From Christensenellaceae bacterium (lineage in GTDB: Bacteria > Bacillota > Clostridia > Christensenellales > Borkfalkiaceae), in contig CAOMHR010000050.1 of NCBI GenBank assembly GCA_948482865.1, forward strand, positions 1-9,481: a stretch of DNA of 9,481 nucleotides, given 5' to 3'. The stretch's first letter is position 1; each line of letters opens with the position of its first letter. Shown one piece after another: positions 1-5,844 of the stretch. The position numbers and the translations under genes are program-made. The notes under the pieces were generated by a model, which searched no databases, had not been told where the DNA came from, and was given only the letters and a program-made list of their open reading frames with translations.

Positions 1-1
1 C

Positions 2-1417
2 GTTTTGTTGATATTGGGCATAGGTCTTTTTAATCTGGGCGCGGACCTTGCAATGACCCCTATGGGCGGACACGTGGGCGCTGGGCTTACCAAGTCGAAA
101 AAGGTGGGCGTACTGCTTGCGGTCTGCTTTGTGATGGGCGTGCTTATCACCGTTGCGGAACCCGATTTGACAGTGCTTGCAAACCAGGTGAGCGACATTA
201 TAAACAATACCGTTCTCATCATTACGGTGGGCGTCGGCGTGGGTATTTTTCTTGTTCTTGCCGTATTGAAAATTATTTTCAAAAAAAGCCTTTCAATGCT
301 TTTAATGTTCTTTTATATGATGCTGTTCGCGCTGAGCGCGCTTTTGATAGAAAGCGGGCATACGGGCTTTCTCTCGCTCTCGTTCGACTCGGGCGGGGTC
401 ACCACAGGACCGATAACCGTACCTTTTATAATGGCTTTGGGCGTGGGTATTGCGACCACGATAGGCGGCAGAAACGCCAATGAAAACAGCTTCGGTCTTA
501 TCGCGCTTTGCTCGATAGGTCCCATTATTGCAATCATTGTGCTTTCAATGACGTCAGACGGCGAAATGTCGCCCGACGCTCTTATAGAGTTAGGTAAATA
601 TGACACGGTTGCGCAAAGTCTGGACGATATAGGGCATATAATTTTGAACACGGTCAAAAATGTAGCTCTTGCGCTCGGGCTTGTGGTAATATTTTTCTTT
701 ATACTGCAATTCACCGTTTTAAAACTGCCCAGAAAAAAACTGCTGCAAATAGGTATAGGAATACTTTATACCTTTTTCGGTCTGGTAATTTTTCTTGTGG
801 CGGTGGAAGTGGGCTTCATGCCCATAGGCTTCAAAATAGGAAAAAGCATAGCCGAATTTCACCCTGCGGTGCTTGCCGCGTTCGGGTTTGTACTGGGACT
901 GGTGGTTGTTCTTGCCGAGCCGGCGGTACACGTTCTGAACAAACAGGTTGAAGAAGTGACGGACGGCGGCGTAAAAAAGATTGAAATGCTGCTGGCGCTA
1001 TCCCTTGCTGTGGGCGTGTCAATCTGCCTTTCGGTAATAAGAATGATATTCGGCTTTTCCATTCTGTATTACCTTATTCCCGGTTACCTGATTTCGCTGG
1101 GGCTTTCGTTCTTCGTACCCAAGATATACACTGCAATTGCGTTCGACTCGGGCGGCGTTGCAAGCGGACCGCTGACTTCAAGTTTCATACTGCCGCTTGT
1201 GGTGGGCGCGTGCATTGCGCTTAATTCGGGCGCGGAAATACCCGAATCGCACATTTTAACCGACGCTTTCGGCGTGGTTGCAATGGTTGCAATGACCCCG
1301 CTGATAACCATACAGGCGCTTGGTTTTAAAGCGGTTATGTCGTCGAAAATGCGCCATAAAATTATTATGCGCCGCATACTTTCCGCCGACGACGAGCAGA
1401 TTATCAATTTCAGATAG
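2..1417 (+). CDS. DUF1538 family polytopic membrane protein, 5' end cut by window edge
   Basis: This is a multi-spanning membrane protein of the DUF1538 family; its substrate is not known to me. The frame is open to the left edge, and the protein enters directly at a family-typical motif (GIGLFNLGADLAMTPMG), so roughly the first 30-50 residues lie outside the window and the TTG at 5 is not the real start. Counting the codon at 5 as residue 1, the visible 470 residues contain two homologous halves. Each half has an AEPxxxVL motif (51-58 and 304-311) followed exactly 76 residues later by FDSGGVxxGPxT (127-138 and 380-391). Hydrophobic stretches suggest about five or six membrane segments per half. 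The polar Gly-rich FDSGG motifs next to hydrophobic helices look like re-entrant or substrate-binding elements (inference). Two PII-like genes follow with nearly no gap, so a transport or channel role under PII-type control is plausible but unproven. The family call is firm; the function is not. Confidence 0.85.
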   Translation, partial: VLLILGIGLFNLGADLAMTPMGGHVGAGLTKSKKVGVLLAVCFVMGVLITVAEPDLTVLANQVSDIINNTVLIITVGVGVGIFLVLAVLKIIFKKSLSMLLMFFYMMLFALSALLIESGHTGFLSLSFDSGGVTTGPITVPFIMALGVGIATTIGGRNANENSFGLIALCSIGPIIAIIVLSMTSDGEMSPDALIELGKYDTVAQSLDDIGHIILNTVKNVALALGLVVIFFFILQFTVLKLPRKKLLQIGIGILYTFFGLVIFLVAVEVGFMPIGFKIGKSIAEFHPAVLAAFGFVLGLVVVLAEPAVHVLNKQVEEVTDGGVKKIEMLLALSLAVGVSICLSVIRMIFGFSILYYLIPGYLISLGLSFFVPKIYTAIAFDSGGVASGPLTSSFILPLVVGACIALNSGAEIPESHILTDAFGVVAMVAMTPLITIQALGFKAVMSSKMRHKIIMRRILSADDEQIINFR

Positions 1418-1420
1418 GAG
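1416..1420 (+). promoter_or_regulatory. Ribosome binding site that decides the start of the first PII-like gene
   Basis: AGGAG overlaps the TAG stop of the DUF1538 gene and lies 5 nt before the ATG at 1426. A longer reading from GTG at 1420 would begin inside this Shine-Dalgarno sequence, so the ATG at 1426 is the better start. Confidence 0.7.
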
Positions 1421-1425
1421 TGGTT

Positions 1426-1920
1426 ATGGCAGATAAAAAAGCGGATAAAGCGGTAAAAGCCGTAAAGAGCGCCGCAAAAAAAATAAAGACGGGCGCGGCT
1501 AAAAAGCGCGCAACCGTTAAAAAGCAGATTGCGGAAAAGCGCACGGCAAATCCCAATACGGTAAAATCGAACAGGCTTAAACTTTTAATTACCGTTGTCA
1601 GCAGAAACAAGGCGGAGTACTTTATGGACTTAATCCAGTCTTTTAAGGTAAATATGCAGATGGTTGCGCTTGCAAACGGCACGGCGGACGCAAAAATGCT
1701 GGGGCTTATGGGGCTTTCGGGCAATAACGAAAAGGCTGTGATTTTCAGCGTCATACAGGAAGAAAAGATTCCTGCCGCGCTTGCCGCGCTTGAAAATAAA
1801 TTCAATACGATAAAAGACGGCAAAGGAATTTCGTTCACCGTTCCGCTGACCAGCGTGATAGGCGCGTTGATATACGGATTTCTCAGCGACAACAGACTTA
1901 TGGTAAAGGAGAGTAAATAG
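1426..1920 (+). CDS. PII-like regulatory protein with lysine-rich N-terminal tail
   Basis: This 164-residue protein has two parts. Residues 1-50 are low in complexity and strongly basic: 14 Lys and 3 Arg against 3 acidic residues, with 11 Ala, resembling a histone H1-like tail. Residues 51-153 form a PII-like domain. It starts with a beta strand (LKLLITVVS), continues through a NGTADAK turn and an EKAVIFSVI strand, and ends in the KGISFTVPLTSVIG element that mirrors the GxGIxFSLPV element of the next gene. PII-fold proteins are trimeric sensors of nucleotides and metabolites that usually bind a partner transporter or enzyme. The region equivalent to the T-loop has no tyrosine, so GlnD-type uridylylation is not expected. 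The gene lies 8 nt after the DUF1538 stop and 1 nt before the second PII-like gene, so the three are probably co-translated. Family assignment is good; ligand and partner are inferred. The tail could bind nucleic acid, acidic protein or membrane lipid. Confidence 0.75.
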   Translation: MADKKADKAVKAVKSAAKKIKTGAAKKRATVKKQIAEKRTANPNTVKSNRLKLLITVVSRNKAEYFMDLIQSFKVNMQMVALANGTADAKMLGLMGLSGNNEKAVIFSVIQEEKIPAALAALENKFNTIKDGKGISFTVPLTSVIGALIYGFLSDNRLMVKESK

Positions 1921-1921
1921 T

Positions 1922-2317
1922 ATGGAAAATTTATCCGGATACGAAATGATAATGTGCATAGTCAACGCGGGGTTTTCCGAAACGGTTATGGACGCGGCTA
2001 AAGAAGTGGGCGCGCGCGGCGGCACGGTAATACACGCACGCGGTACCGCCAATAAAGAAGCCGAGCAGTTTTTTAATATATCTATCCAGCCCGAAAAAGA
2101 AATAGTTATGATTCTGGTGCCCGTTGCCATAAAGGACGACGTGCTTCACGCCCTTTACCGCTCGGCGGGATTAAAGACCGAAGGACACGGAATAGCCTTT
2201 TCCCTTCCGGTAGACGACGTTGTGGGCATTTCTTCCGCGCCTTCCGCGGAAAGCGTTGAAGAAAAAAAGGAAGATAAAGATAACGAAGTTCCGCCGCCCG
2301 AAGATAAAAAAAATTGA
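1922..2317 (+). CDS. PII-like regulatory protein (P-II family) with charged C-terminal tail
   Basis: This 131-residue protein has a PII-like domain at residues 5-103 of the subtype often encoded next to DUF1538 proteins. Recognisable elements are VMDAAKEVGARGGTVIHARG (22-41), SIQPEKEIVMILVP (54-67) and TEGHGIAFSLPVDDVVG (86-102). The fold normally makes a trimer that binds ATP/ADP or another small ligand in the clefts between subunits. The T-loop equivalent (about 41-58) has no tyrosine, unlike GlnB/GlnK, so it is unlikely to be uridylylated. Residues 104-131 form a hydrophilic, probably disordered tail with 9 acidic and 5 basic residues and a Pro-Pro-Pro stretch. The start at 1922 is supported by AAGGAGAG (1906-1913) 8 nt upstream, and the gene begins 1 nt after the preceding stop. 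The likely job is to sense metabolite state and act on the DUF1538 membrane protein, perhaps as a heterotrimer with the upstream paralogue (inference). Confidence 0.85.
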   Translation: MENLSGYEMIMCIVNAGFSETVMDAAKEVGARGGTVIHARGTANKEAEQFFNISIQPEKEIVMILVPVAIKDDVLHALYRSAGLKTEGHGIAFSLPVDDVVGISSAPSAESVEEKKEDKDNEVPPPEDKKN

Positions 2318-2330
2318 ACTTATAAACTTA

Positions 2331-2364
2331 CGTCTGCCCGATTCGGGCGGACGGTTTTATTTTA
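2331..2364 (+). terminator. Intrinsic terminator after the DUF1538/PII unit
   Basis: A 10-bp stem (CGTCTGCCCG at 2331-2340 with CGGGCGGACG at 2344-2353, one T-G wobble) closes a 3-nt ATT loop and runs into GTTTTATTTTA. It lies 13 nt after the stop of the second PII-like gene and separates this unit from the ATPase operon. Confidence 0.9.
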
Positions 2365-2371
2365 TCGAAAA

Positions 2372-2388
2372 ATGAAATATTATGAAAT
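2372..2388 (+). repeat. ATGAAAT direct repeat with 10-bp period upstream of the promoter
   Basis: ATGAAAT occurs at 2372-2378 and again at 2382-2388, one helical turn apart, in A+T-rich DNA beginning about 40 bp upstream of the putative -35 box. It could be an UP-like element or an activator site, or simply chance in low-complexity DNA. Confidence 0.35.
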
Positions 2389-2412
2389 TTTGTAACCTTT
2401 TTTGTTATCTAC

Positions 2413-2441
2413 TTGCAAAGTTTTACCATTTATGGTAAAAT
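2413..2441 (+). promoter_or_regulatory. Predicted sigma70-type promoter of the V-ATPase operon
   Basis: TTGCAA (2413-2418, 4/6 to the -35 consensus) is separated by exactly 17 bp from TAAAAT (2436-2441, 5/6 to the -10 consensus). Transcription would start near 2447-2449, giving a leader of about 34 nt before the first ATPase gene at 2482. The location between a terminator and a long co-oriented operon supports the call. Confidence 0.7.
2421..2440. promoter_or_regulatory. Perfect palindromic operator candidate inside the promoter
   Basis: TTTTACCAT (2421-2429), a TT centre and ATGGTAAAA (2432-2440) form a perfect 9+2+9 inverted repeat. It occupies most of the -35/-10 spacer and covers five of the six bases of the -10 box. 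Because it lies upstream of the expected transcription start it would act as DNA, not as an RNA hairpin. A dimeric repressor bound here would block RNA polymerase. I do not recognise the motif as belonging to a named regulator. Confidence 0.6.
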
Positions 2442-2481
2442 ATAGAAGTTAGAGAATAATTCCTTATTTAAGCGAGCAGTT

Positions 2482-2799
2482 ATGGAAGAAATTATCAGAT
2501 CGATAACGCAGGCAGAGTCGGAAGCGGAAGCAATTAAGGCGGAAGCTCTTTTACAGTGTGCAAAAATCGCCGAAGAAGCGGAAGCGGAAAAAACCCGTAT
2601 AGCGGACAAGTGTGAAGAAGAATGTAAACTTTACCGCGAAAGGGGTGTAGCCGAAGCCTGTGCCGAAGCGGACAGGCAGTATTCTGCGGCTCTTGAAACC
2701 AAACGCGCGGAAGCCGCGGCGCACGCCGATTCCGTAATAAAAAATACCGACAAAGTCATTGCCGAAATAGTCCGGAGGGTAACCCGTGGCAATTGCTGA
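2482..2799 (+). CDS. ntpF: V-type ATPase peripheral-stalk coiled-coil subunit (G/H type, NtpF-like)
   Basis: This 105-residue protein is almost entirely a charged, Ala/Glu/Lys-rich heptad-like helix (about residues 1-100). Its start, MEEIIRSITQAESEAEAIK, is typical of the small peripheral-stalk subunit that pairs with subunit E to hold the catalytic head against the membrane domain. The length fits the family (about 100-110 residues). It is the first gene of the operon, as ntpF is in Enterococcus hirae. The Shine-Dalgarno sequence is poor (AGCGAG at 2471-2476), so initiation may be modest. Its 3' end overlaps the start of the subunit I gene by 14 nt, which suggests translational coupling. Identity rests on position and coiled-coil character, because such helices diverge quickly. 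Four cysteines (26, 44, 48 and 60), plus a fifth at the last residue, are more than usual for such a stalk. Confidence 0.8.
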   Translation: MEEIIRSITQAESEAEAIKAEALLQCAKIAEEAEAEKTRIADKCEEECKLYRERGVAEACAEADRQYSAALETKRAEAAAHADSVIKNTDKVIAEIVRRVTRGNC

Positions 2800-4771
2800 A
2801 ATGCAAAAACTGAACGTCGCCGCTCTTGCTTACGACCGGGATAAAATTTTAAATTCCCTGCAATGGACGGGCGCGACCGAAATAAAACTTCATTCCGAAG
2901 TCGAACTTACCGACCCGATTGAAGCCGACTGCGACAGCTTGCGCGATTATTGCAACCGCGCAGAAGCCGCGCTCGGTTTTCTTTGTGCGGAAGTCGGCAA
3001 TTATATAAGGGAAAACAAAATTAAGTCCGATATGCTGTCCGACGGTTTTGACGTGTCTTATACCGAGTTTATCGGCGCGGGCAGATACAAGGTGCAGGCG
3101 GACGCGCTGATTGAAGAAATAAACGCGCTTACAGACGAAAGGCGCAGACTTGCCACCCAAAAAAGCAAACTTCTGCGCACTCAAAAGACCGCGGAAATTT
3201 ATTCGGGCATAACCGTTCCGTTGGGCGCCTTTGCCGTAACCAAACACACGGTCGTAAAACTCGGTACCGTCCCCGCGGCGGAAGCTGACAATCTGTTAAA
3301 AAAGGCAGAAGAGTCAGAGCTGTGTGACTGTAAAATTATCGCTTCAAACACGGAAGAAACCCTTATAATTTTCGTATACCACAAATCGGATGAGCGTGCG
3401 GACGGAATTTTGCAGTCCGTGTCTTTTGTTGCCTGCCCGTTCGGCGGTGAAAAATCTGGAGCGCAGGTCTATGCGGATATTTGCGCGGAAATAAACGGCA
3501 TTGACGCACGGCTTAAAGAGATAAAAGAAAAGCTGTATTCTTTGGGAAAATATATAAAGCAGTTTAAAGTATATTGCGACTATCTTTCGTTCGAGCTTGA
3601 AAAGCTGTCCGATACAAATAAAATGCGCGGCACGGCAAAAACTTTCTTTCTGGAAGCGTATGTCCCCAAGCAAGCGGAAGAGCTTATAAAGCAAACGCTT
3701 GACAATGCCGCGGACGCGGTTTATTACGAGTTCAGCGAACCGCAGGAAGACGAAACCCCGCCCACGCTTTACAAAAACAATGCCGTTGTCAAAAACTTTG
3801 AAACCATAACAAATATGTACTCTCCCGCAAACTCGCGCGAGTTTGACCCCAACACGGTAATGGCGTTTTTTTACAGCCTGTTTCTGGGCTTTATTATGGC
3901 GGATATCGGTTACGGCGCGCTTATGCTTTTCGGCGGCGGGGCTATATATCTGAAAACCCGTAAAAATGATAGCGGCATAACAAGGCTTTCGGGCGTGTTT
4001 GCCGTAGGCGGAATTTTTGCAATAATCTGGGGCGCGCTGTTTGCCTCGCTGTTCGGCGTCATCGTGTACAGTCCGGTAATGCCGAACGCGCAGAGCGATA
4101 TGTGGAGCTTTATGGGGATAAGCGTCCCCGCCGTACTTGTAATAAGTCTTGAACTGGGCGTTATGCAACTGCTTGTCGGTTATGTCTGCCGCGCGGTACA
4201 GTGTATGCGCCGCGGCAAGTTCTGGGACGGAATTCTCGACGGTCTGGTATGGGTAATATTTTCGCTTGGCGTCGGTCTTGCGGTGGCGGGGCTTATCGAT
4301 GAGCTTAAATTCCCCCAACTCGCCCTTGTGGGCGGCATAATGGCGGGCGCGGCGCTTGTAGTAGCGGTTTTTACCGCTGGCAGAAAGGAAAAACTTCTGG
4401 GCAAGTTTACAAAGGGTTTCGGCGCGGCGTACGGCATTATAAACTATGCTTCCGACATTCTGAGCTACGCAAGACTTTACGGACTTATGCTCTCGGGCGC
4501 GGTCATTGCGCAGATTGTTTCAAGTTATTCGCTGGACTTTTTTGCAAGCGGCAATGTCGCGCTCATAATTCTGGCGGTGGTTTTAATGCTCGTGGGTCAC
4601 GGCTTTAACCTTGCGATAGGTCTGTTGGGCGCGTATATTCACGACGCAAGATTGCAATACGTGGAATTTTACGGAAGATTTTTCGAAGGGGAAGGCGAAC
4701 TGTTCGCTCCGCTCGGCTCAAAGCAAAAATATATAAAGGTAGTAAAAACATTGCAGCCTGCTGCAAAATAA
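2786..4771 (+). CDS. ntpI: V-type ATPase subunit I (a-type membrane stator subunit)
   Basis: This 661-residue membrane subunit carries the two ion half-channels next to the K rotor ring. Residues 1 to about 335 are the cytoplasmic arm, beginning MAIAEMQKLNVAAL as the family does, with long helical segments (about 105-135 and 230-280). From about 354 (DPNTVMAFFYSLFLGFIMAD) there are roughly seven or eight membrane helices. The essential arginine is R563 in SYARLYGLMLSG (560-571), equivalent to the conserved arginine of yeast Vph1 and bacterial/archaeal subunit I. The family-typical GHGFNLAIGLLGAYIHDARL (604-623) and YVEFYGRFFEGEG follow. The GTG start at 2786 is supported by GGAGGG (2774-2779) 6 nt upstream and by the exact N-terminal match to the family. 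The gene overlaps the coiled-coil subunit gene by 14 nt. It is full length with no missing key residue. Confidence 0.97.
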   Translation: MAIAEMQKLNVAALAYDRDKILNSLQWTGATEIKLHSEVELTDPIEADCDSLRDYCNRAEAALGFLCAEVGNYIRENKIKSDMLSDGFDVSYTEFIGAGRYKVQADALIEEINALTDERRRLATQKSKLLRTQKTAEIYSGITVPLGAFAVTKHTVVKLGTVPAAEADNLLKKAEESELCDCKIIASNTEETLIIFVYHKSDERADGILQSVSFVACPFGGEKSGAQVYADICAEINGIDARLKEIKEKLYSLGKYIKQFKVYCDYLSFELEKLSDTNKMRGTAKTFFLEAYVPKQAEELIKQTLDNAADAVYYEFSEPQEDETPPTLYKNNAVVKNFETITNMYSPANSREFDPNTVMAFFYSLFLGFIMADIGYGALMLFGGGAIYLKTRKNDSGITRLSGVFAVGGIFAIIWGALFASLFGVIVYSPVMPNAQSDMWSFMGISVPAVLVISLELGVMQLLVGYVCRAVQCMRRGKFWDGILDGLVWVIFSLGVGLAVAGLIDELKFPQLALVGGIMAGAALVVAVFTAGRKEKLLGKFTKGFGAAYGIINYASDILSYARLYGLMLSGAVIAQIVSSYSLDFFASGNVALIILAVVLMLVGHGFNLAIGLLGAYIHDARLQYVEFYGRFFEGEGELFAPLGSKQKYIKVVKTLQPAAK

Positions 4772-4792
4772 TAAATTTCCGCTTCTTTGCGG
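4751..4792 (+). other. Two small stem-loops between subunit I and subunit K genes
   Basis: TTGCAG (4751-4756) and CTGCAA (4761-4766) form a 6-bp stem with a 4-nt loop over the last codons of ntpI. CCGC (4779-4782) and GCGG (4789-4792) form a weaker 4-bp stem with a 6-nt loop in the short gap. There is no T-tract, so this is not a convincing terminator. It may be an mRNA-processing or stabilising element ahead of the K gene (inference). Confidence 0.35.
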
Positions 4793-4817
4793 TTAATATA
4801 AACTTGGAGGTTATTTT

Positions 4818-5267
4818 ATGACAACAGGATACGTAATAGGAGTTTTCGGCATAGTGCTGTGCGTGCTGGCATGCGGCGTTGGTTCGTCAATCGGACTTTT
4901 CAAAACGGGTAGCGCGGCTGCGGGCGTGCTTGGCGAAAATCCCAAAAAGTTCGGTAAAGTGCTGGTGCTTGTGCTGCTTCCCGCAACGCAGGGTATTTAC
5001 GGCTTTATCATTGCAATTATAGCGTCCGGCTCGCTGGGTACGGAAATGTCTGCAATGGACGGCTGGACTCTGTTCGGTATGGTTATGCCTATGGCGCTTT
5101 CGGGACTTATTACCGGCATTTTACAGGGCAAGTCGGCGGTAAACTGTATTTACGCGGTCGGCAAGCAGGACTCTCTCGGCGGTAAGTTGATTATCTATCC
5201 CGCTATGATAGAGTTTTACGCAATTCTCGGACTCATCATCTCTATAATGCTTATCGCGCTGGTTTAA
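4818..5267 (+). CDS. ntpK: V-type ATPase subunit K (membrane rotor ring, predicted Na+-binding)
   Basis: This 149-residue proteolipid forms the membrane rotor ring. It has four hydrophobic helices, arranged as two duplicated hairpins (about 1-75 and 80-149). The second half carries the ion-binding carboxylate E132 (PAMIEFYAILG). The matching site in the first half is G59, so there is one site per four-helix subunit, as in E. hirae NtpK. The residues that bind Na+ in E. hirae NtpK (Leu61, Thr64, Gln65, Gln110, Glu139) are all present here as L54, T57, Q58, Q103 and E132, which points to Na+ coupling. GGAGG (4806-4810) 7 nt before the ATG is one of the strongest ribosome binding sites in the operon and fits a subunit needed in many copies per complex. 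A 46-nt gap separates it from ntpI, and the next gene starts 2 nt after its stop. Confidence 0.96.
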   Translation: MTTGYVIGVFGIVLCVLACGVGSSIGLFKTGSAAAGVLGENPKKFGKVLVLVLLPATQGIYGFIIAIIASGSLGTEMSAMDGWTLFGMVMPMALSGLITGILQGKSAVNCIYAVGKQDSLGGKLIIYPAMIEFYAILGLIISIMLIALV

Positions 5268-5269
5268 TA

Positions 5270-5842
5270 ATGAGTAAAGAAAGTATTGTTGAACGCATAA
5301 TTTCCGACGCGGAAAAAGAGCGCGAAACCCTTTTAGCCGAAGCGCGGCAAAAGGCTGAAGCGGACGTTGCCGCGGCTGAAACGCACGCCGGAAGAAAGTT
5401 TGAGGGCGTTAAGGCGGAGACCGCGCAAAAAGCAAAAGCCATTCTGGACGGCAAAGCGGCTTCGGCAAGGCTTGACGGCGCAAAAGCGGAACTTAAAGAA
5501 AAGCGCAGGGTAATAGACTGCGTGTACGGCGGCGCGTTAAAAAAACTTTGCGCGCTCGATAAAGAAGACGCGCTTAAACTTGCCGAAAGACTTTTAAAAG
5601 ATTATGCCGAAGAAAACGACGAAATAGCTTTTTCTTCCGACTACCGTTTCCGTCAGGAAGTTATGAAGCTGGATATAGTGAAAAAGAAAAAGCTGAAAAT
5701 TTCGCATAAGGGCGCAGACGTGGAAGGTGGTTTTGTGCTTATCGGCGAAAACTCCGACAAGGATATTTCCTACGCCGCGCTGCTTGCCGCCGACAGGGAA
5801 CTTTACCAGTCCGATATAGCGGCTAAAATTTTCAAAGGTTAA
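5270..5842 (+). CDS. ntpE: V-type ATPase subunit E (peripheral stalk)
   Basis: This 190-residue peripheral-stalk subunit pairs with the small coiled-coil subunit to connect subunit A/B heads to subunit I. Residues 1 to about 90 are a long Ala/Glu/Lys-rich helix (SKESIVERIISDAEKERET onward). The rest is a small globular domain with a C-terminal GGFVLIGENSDKDISYAALL segment (153-172), the usual E-subunit signature where a Gly-Gly-hydrophobic strand precedes a Tyr/Phe-containing helix. Length is normal for the family. There is no clear Shine-Dalgarno sequence; the ATG sits 2 nt after the ntpK stop, so expression likely depends on coupling to ntpK translation. That would give a lower level than K, in line with complex stoichiometry (inference). 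Confidence 0.93.
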   Translation: MSKESIVERIISDAEKERETLLAEARQKAEADVAAAETHAGRKFEGVKAETAQKAKAILDGKAASARLDGAKAELKEKRRVIDCVYGGALKKLCALDKEDALKLAERLLKDYAEENDEIAFSSDYRFRQEVMKLDIVKKKKLKISHKGADVEGGFVLIGENSDKDISYAALLAADRELYQSDIAAKIFKG

Positions 5843-5844
5843 TT

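Noticed and set aside
5..7. TTG at 5 as the true start of the DUF1538 gene
   Set aside because: The frame is open to the left edge and the protein enters in the middle of a conserved segment, so the real start is outside the window.
1420..1425. GTG at 1420 as the start of the first PII-like gene
   Set aside because: It would start inside the AGGAG ribosome binding site; the ATG at 1426 is placed 5 nt after that site.
2318..2481. Riboswitch or small RNA gene in the 164-nt gap
   Set aside because: The space is explained by the terminator, the promoter and a leader of about 34 nt, which is too short for a known riboswitch.
3344..4318. Long open reading frame on the minus strand (324 codons) opposite subunit I
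   Set aside because: It lies wholly inside the well-supported ntpI gene, its product is Arg/His/Tyr-rich with no recognisable domain, and it has no independent promoter. It is a shadow produced by codon bias, as are the other minus-strand and off-frame reading frames.
4779..4792. Hairpin before ntpK as a terminator
   Set aside because: The stem is only 4 bp and no T-tract follows; the operon clearly continues.
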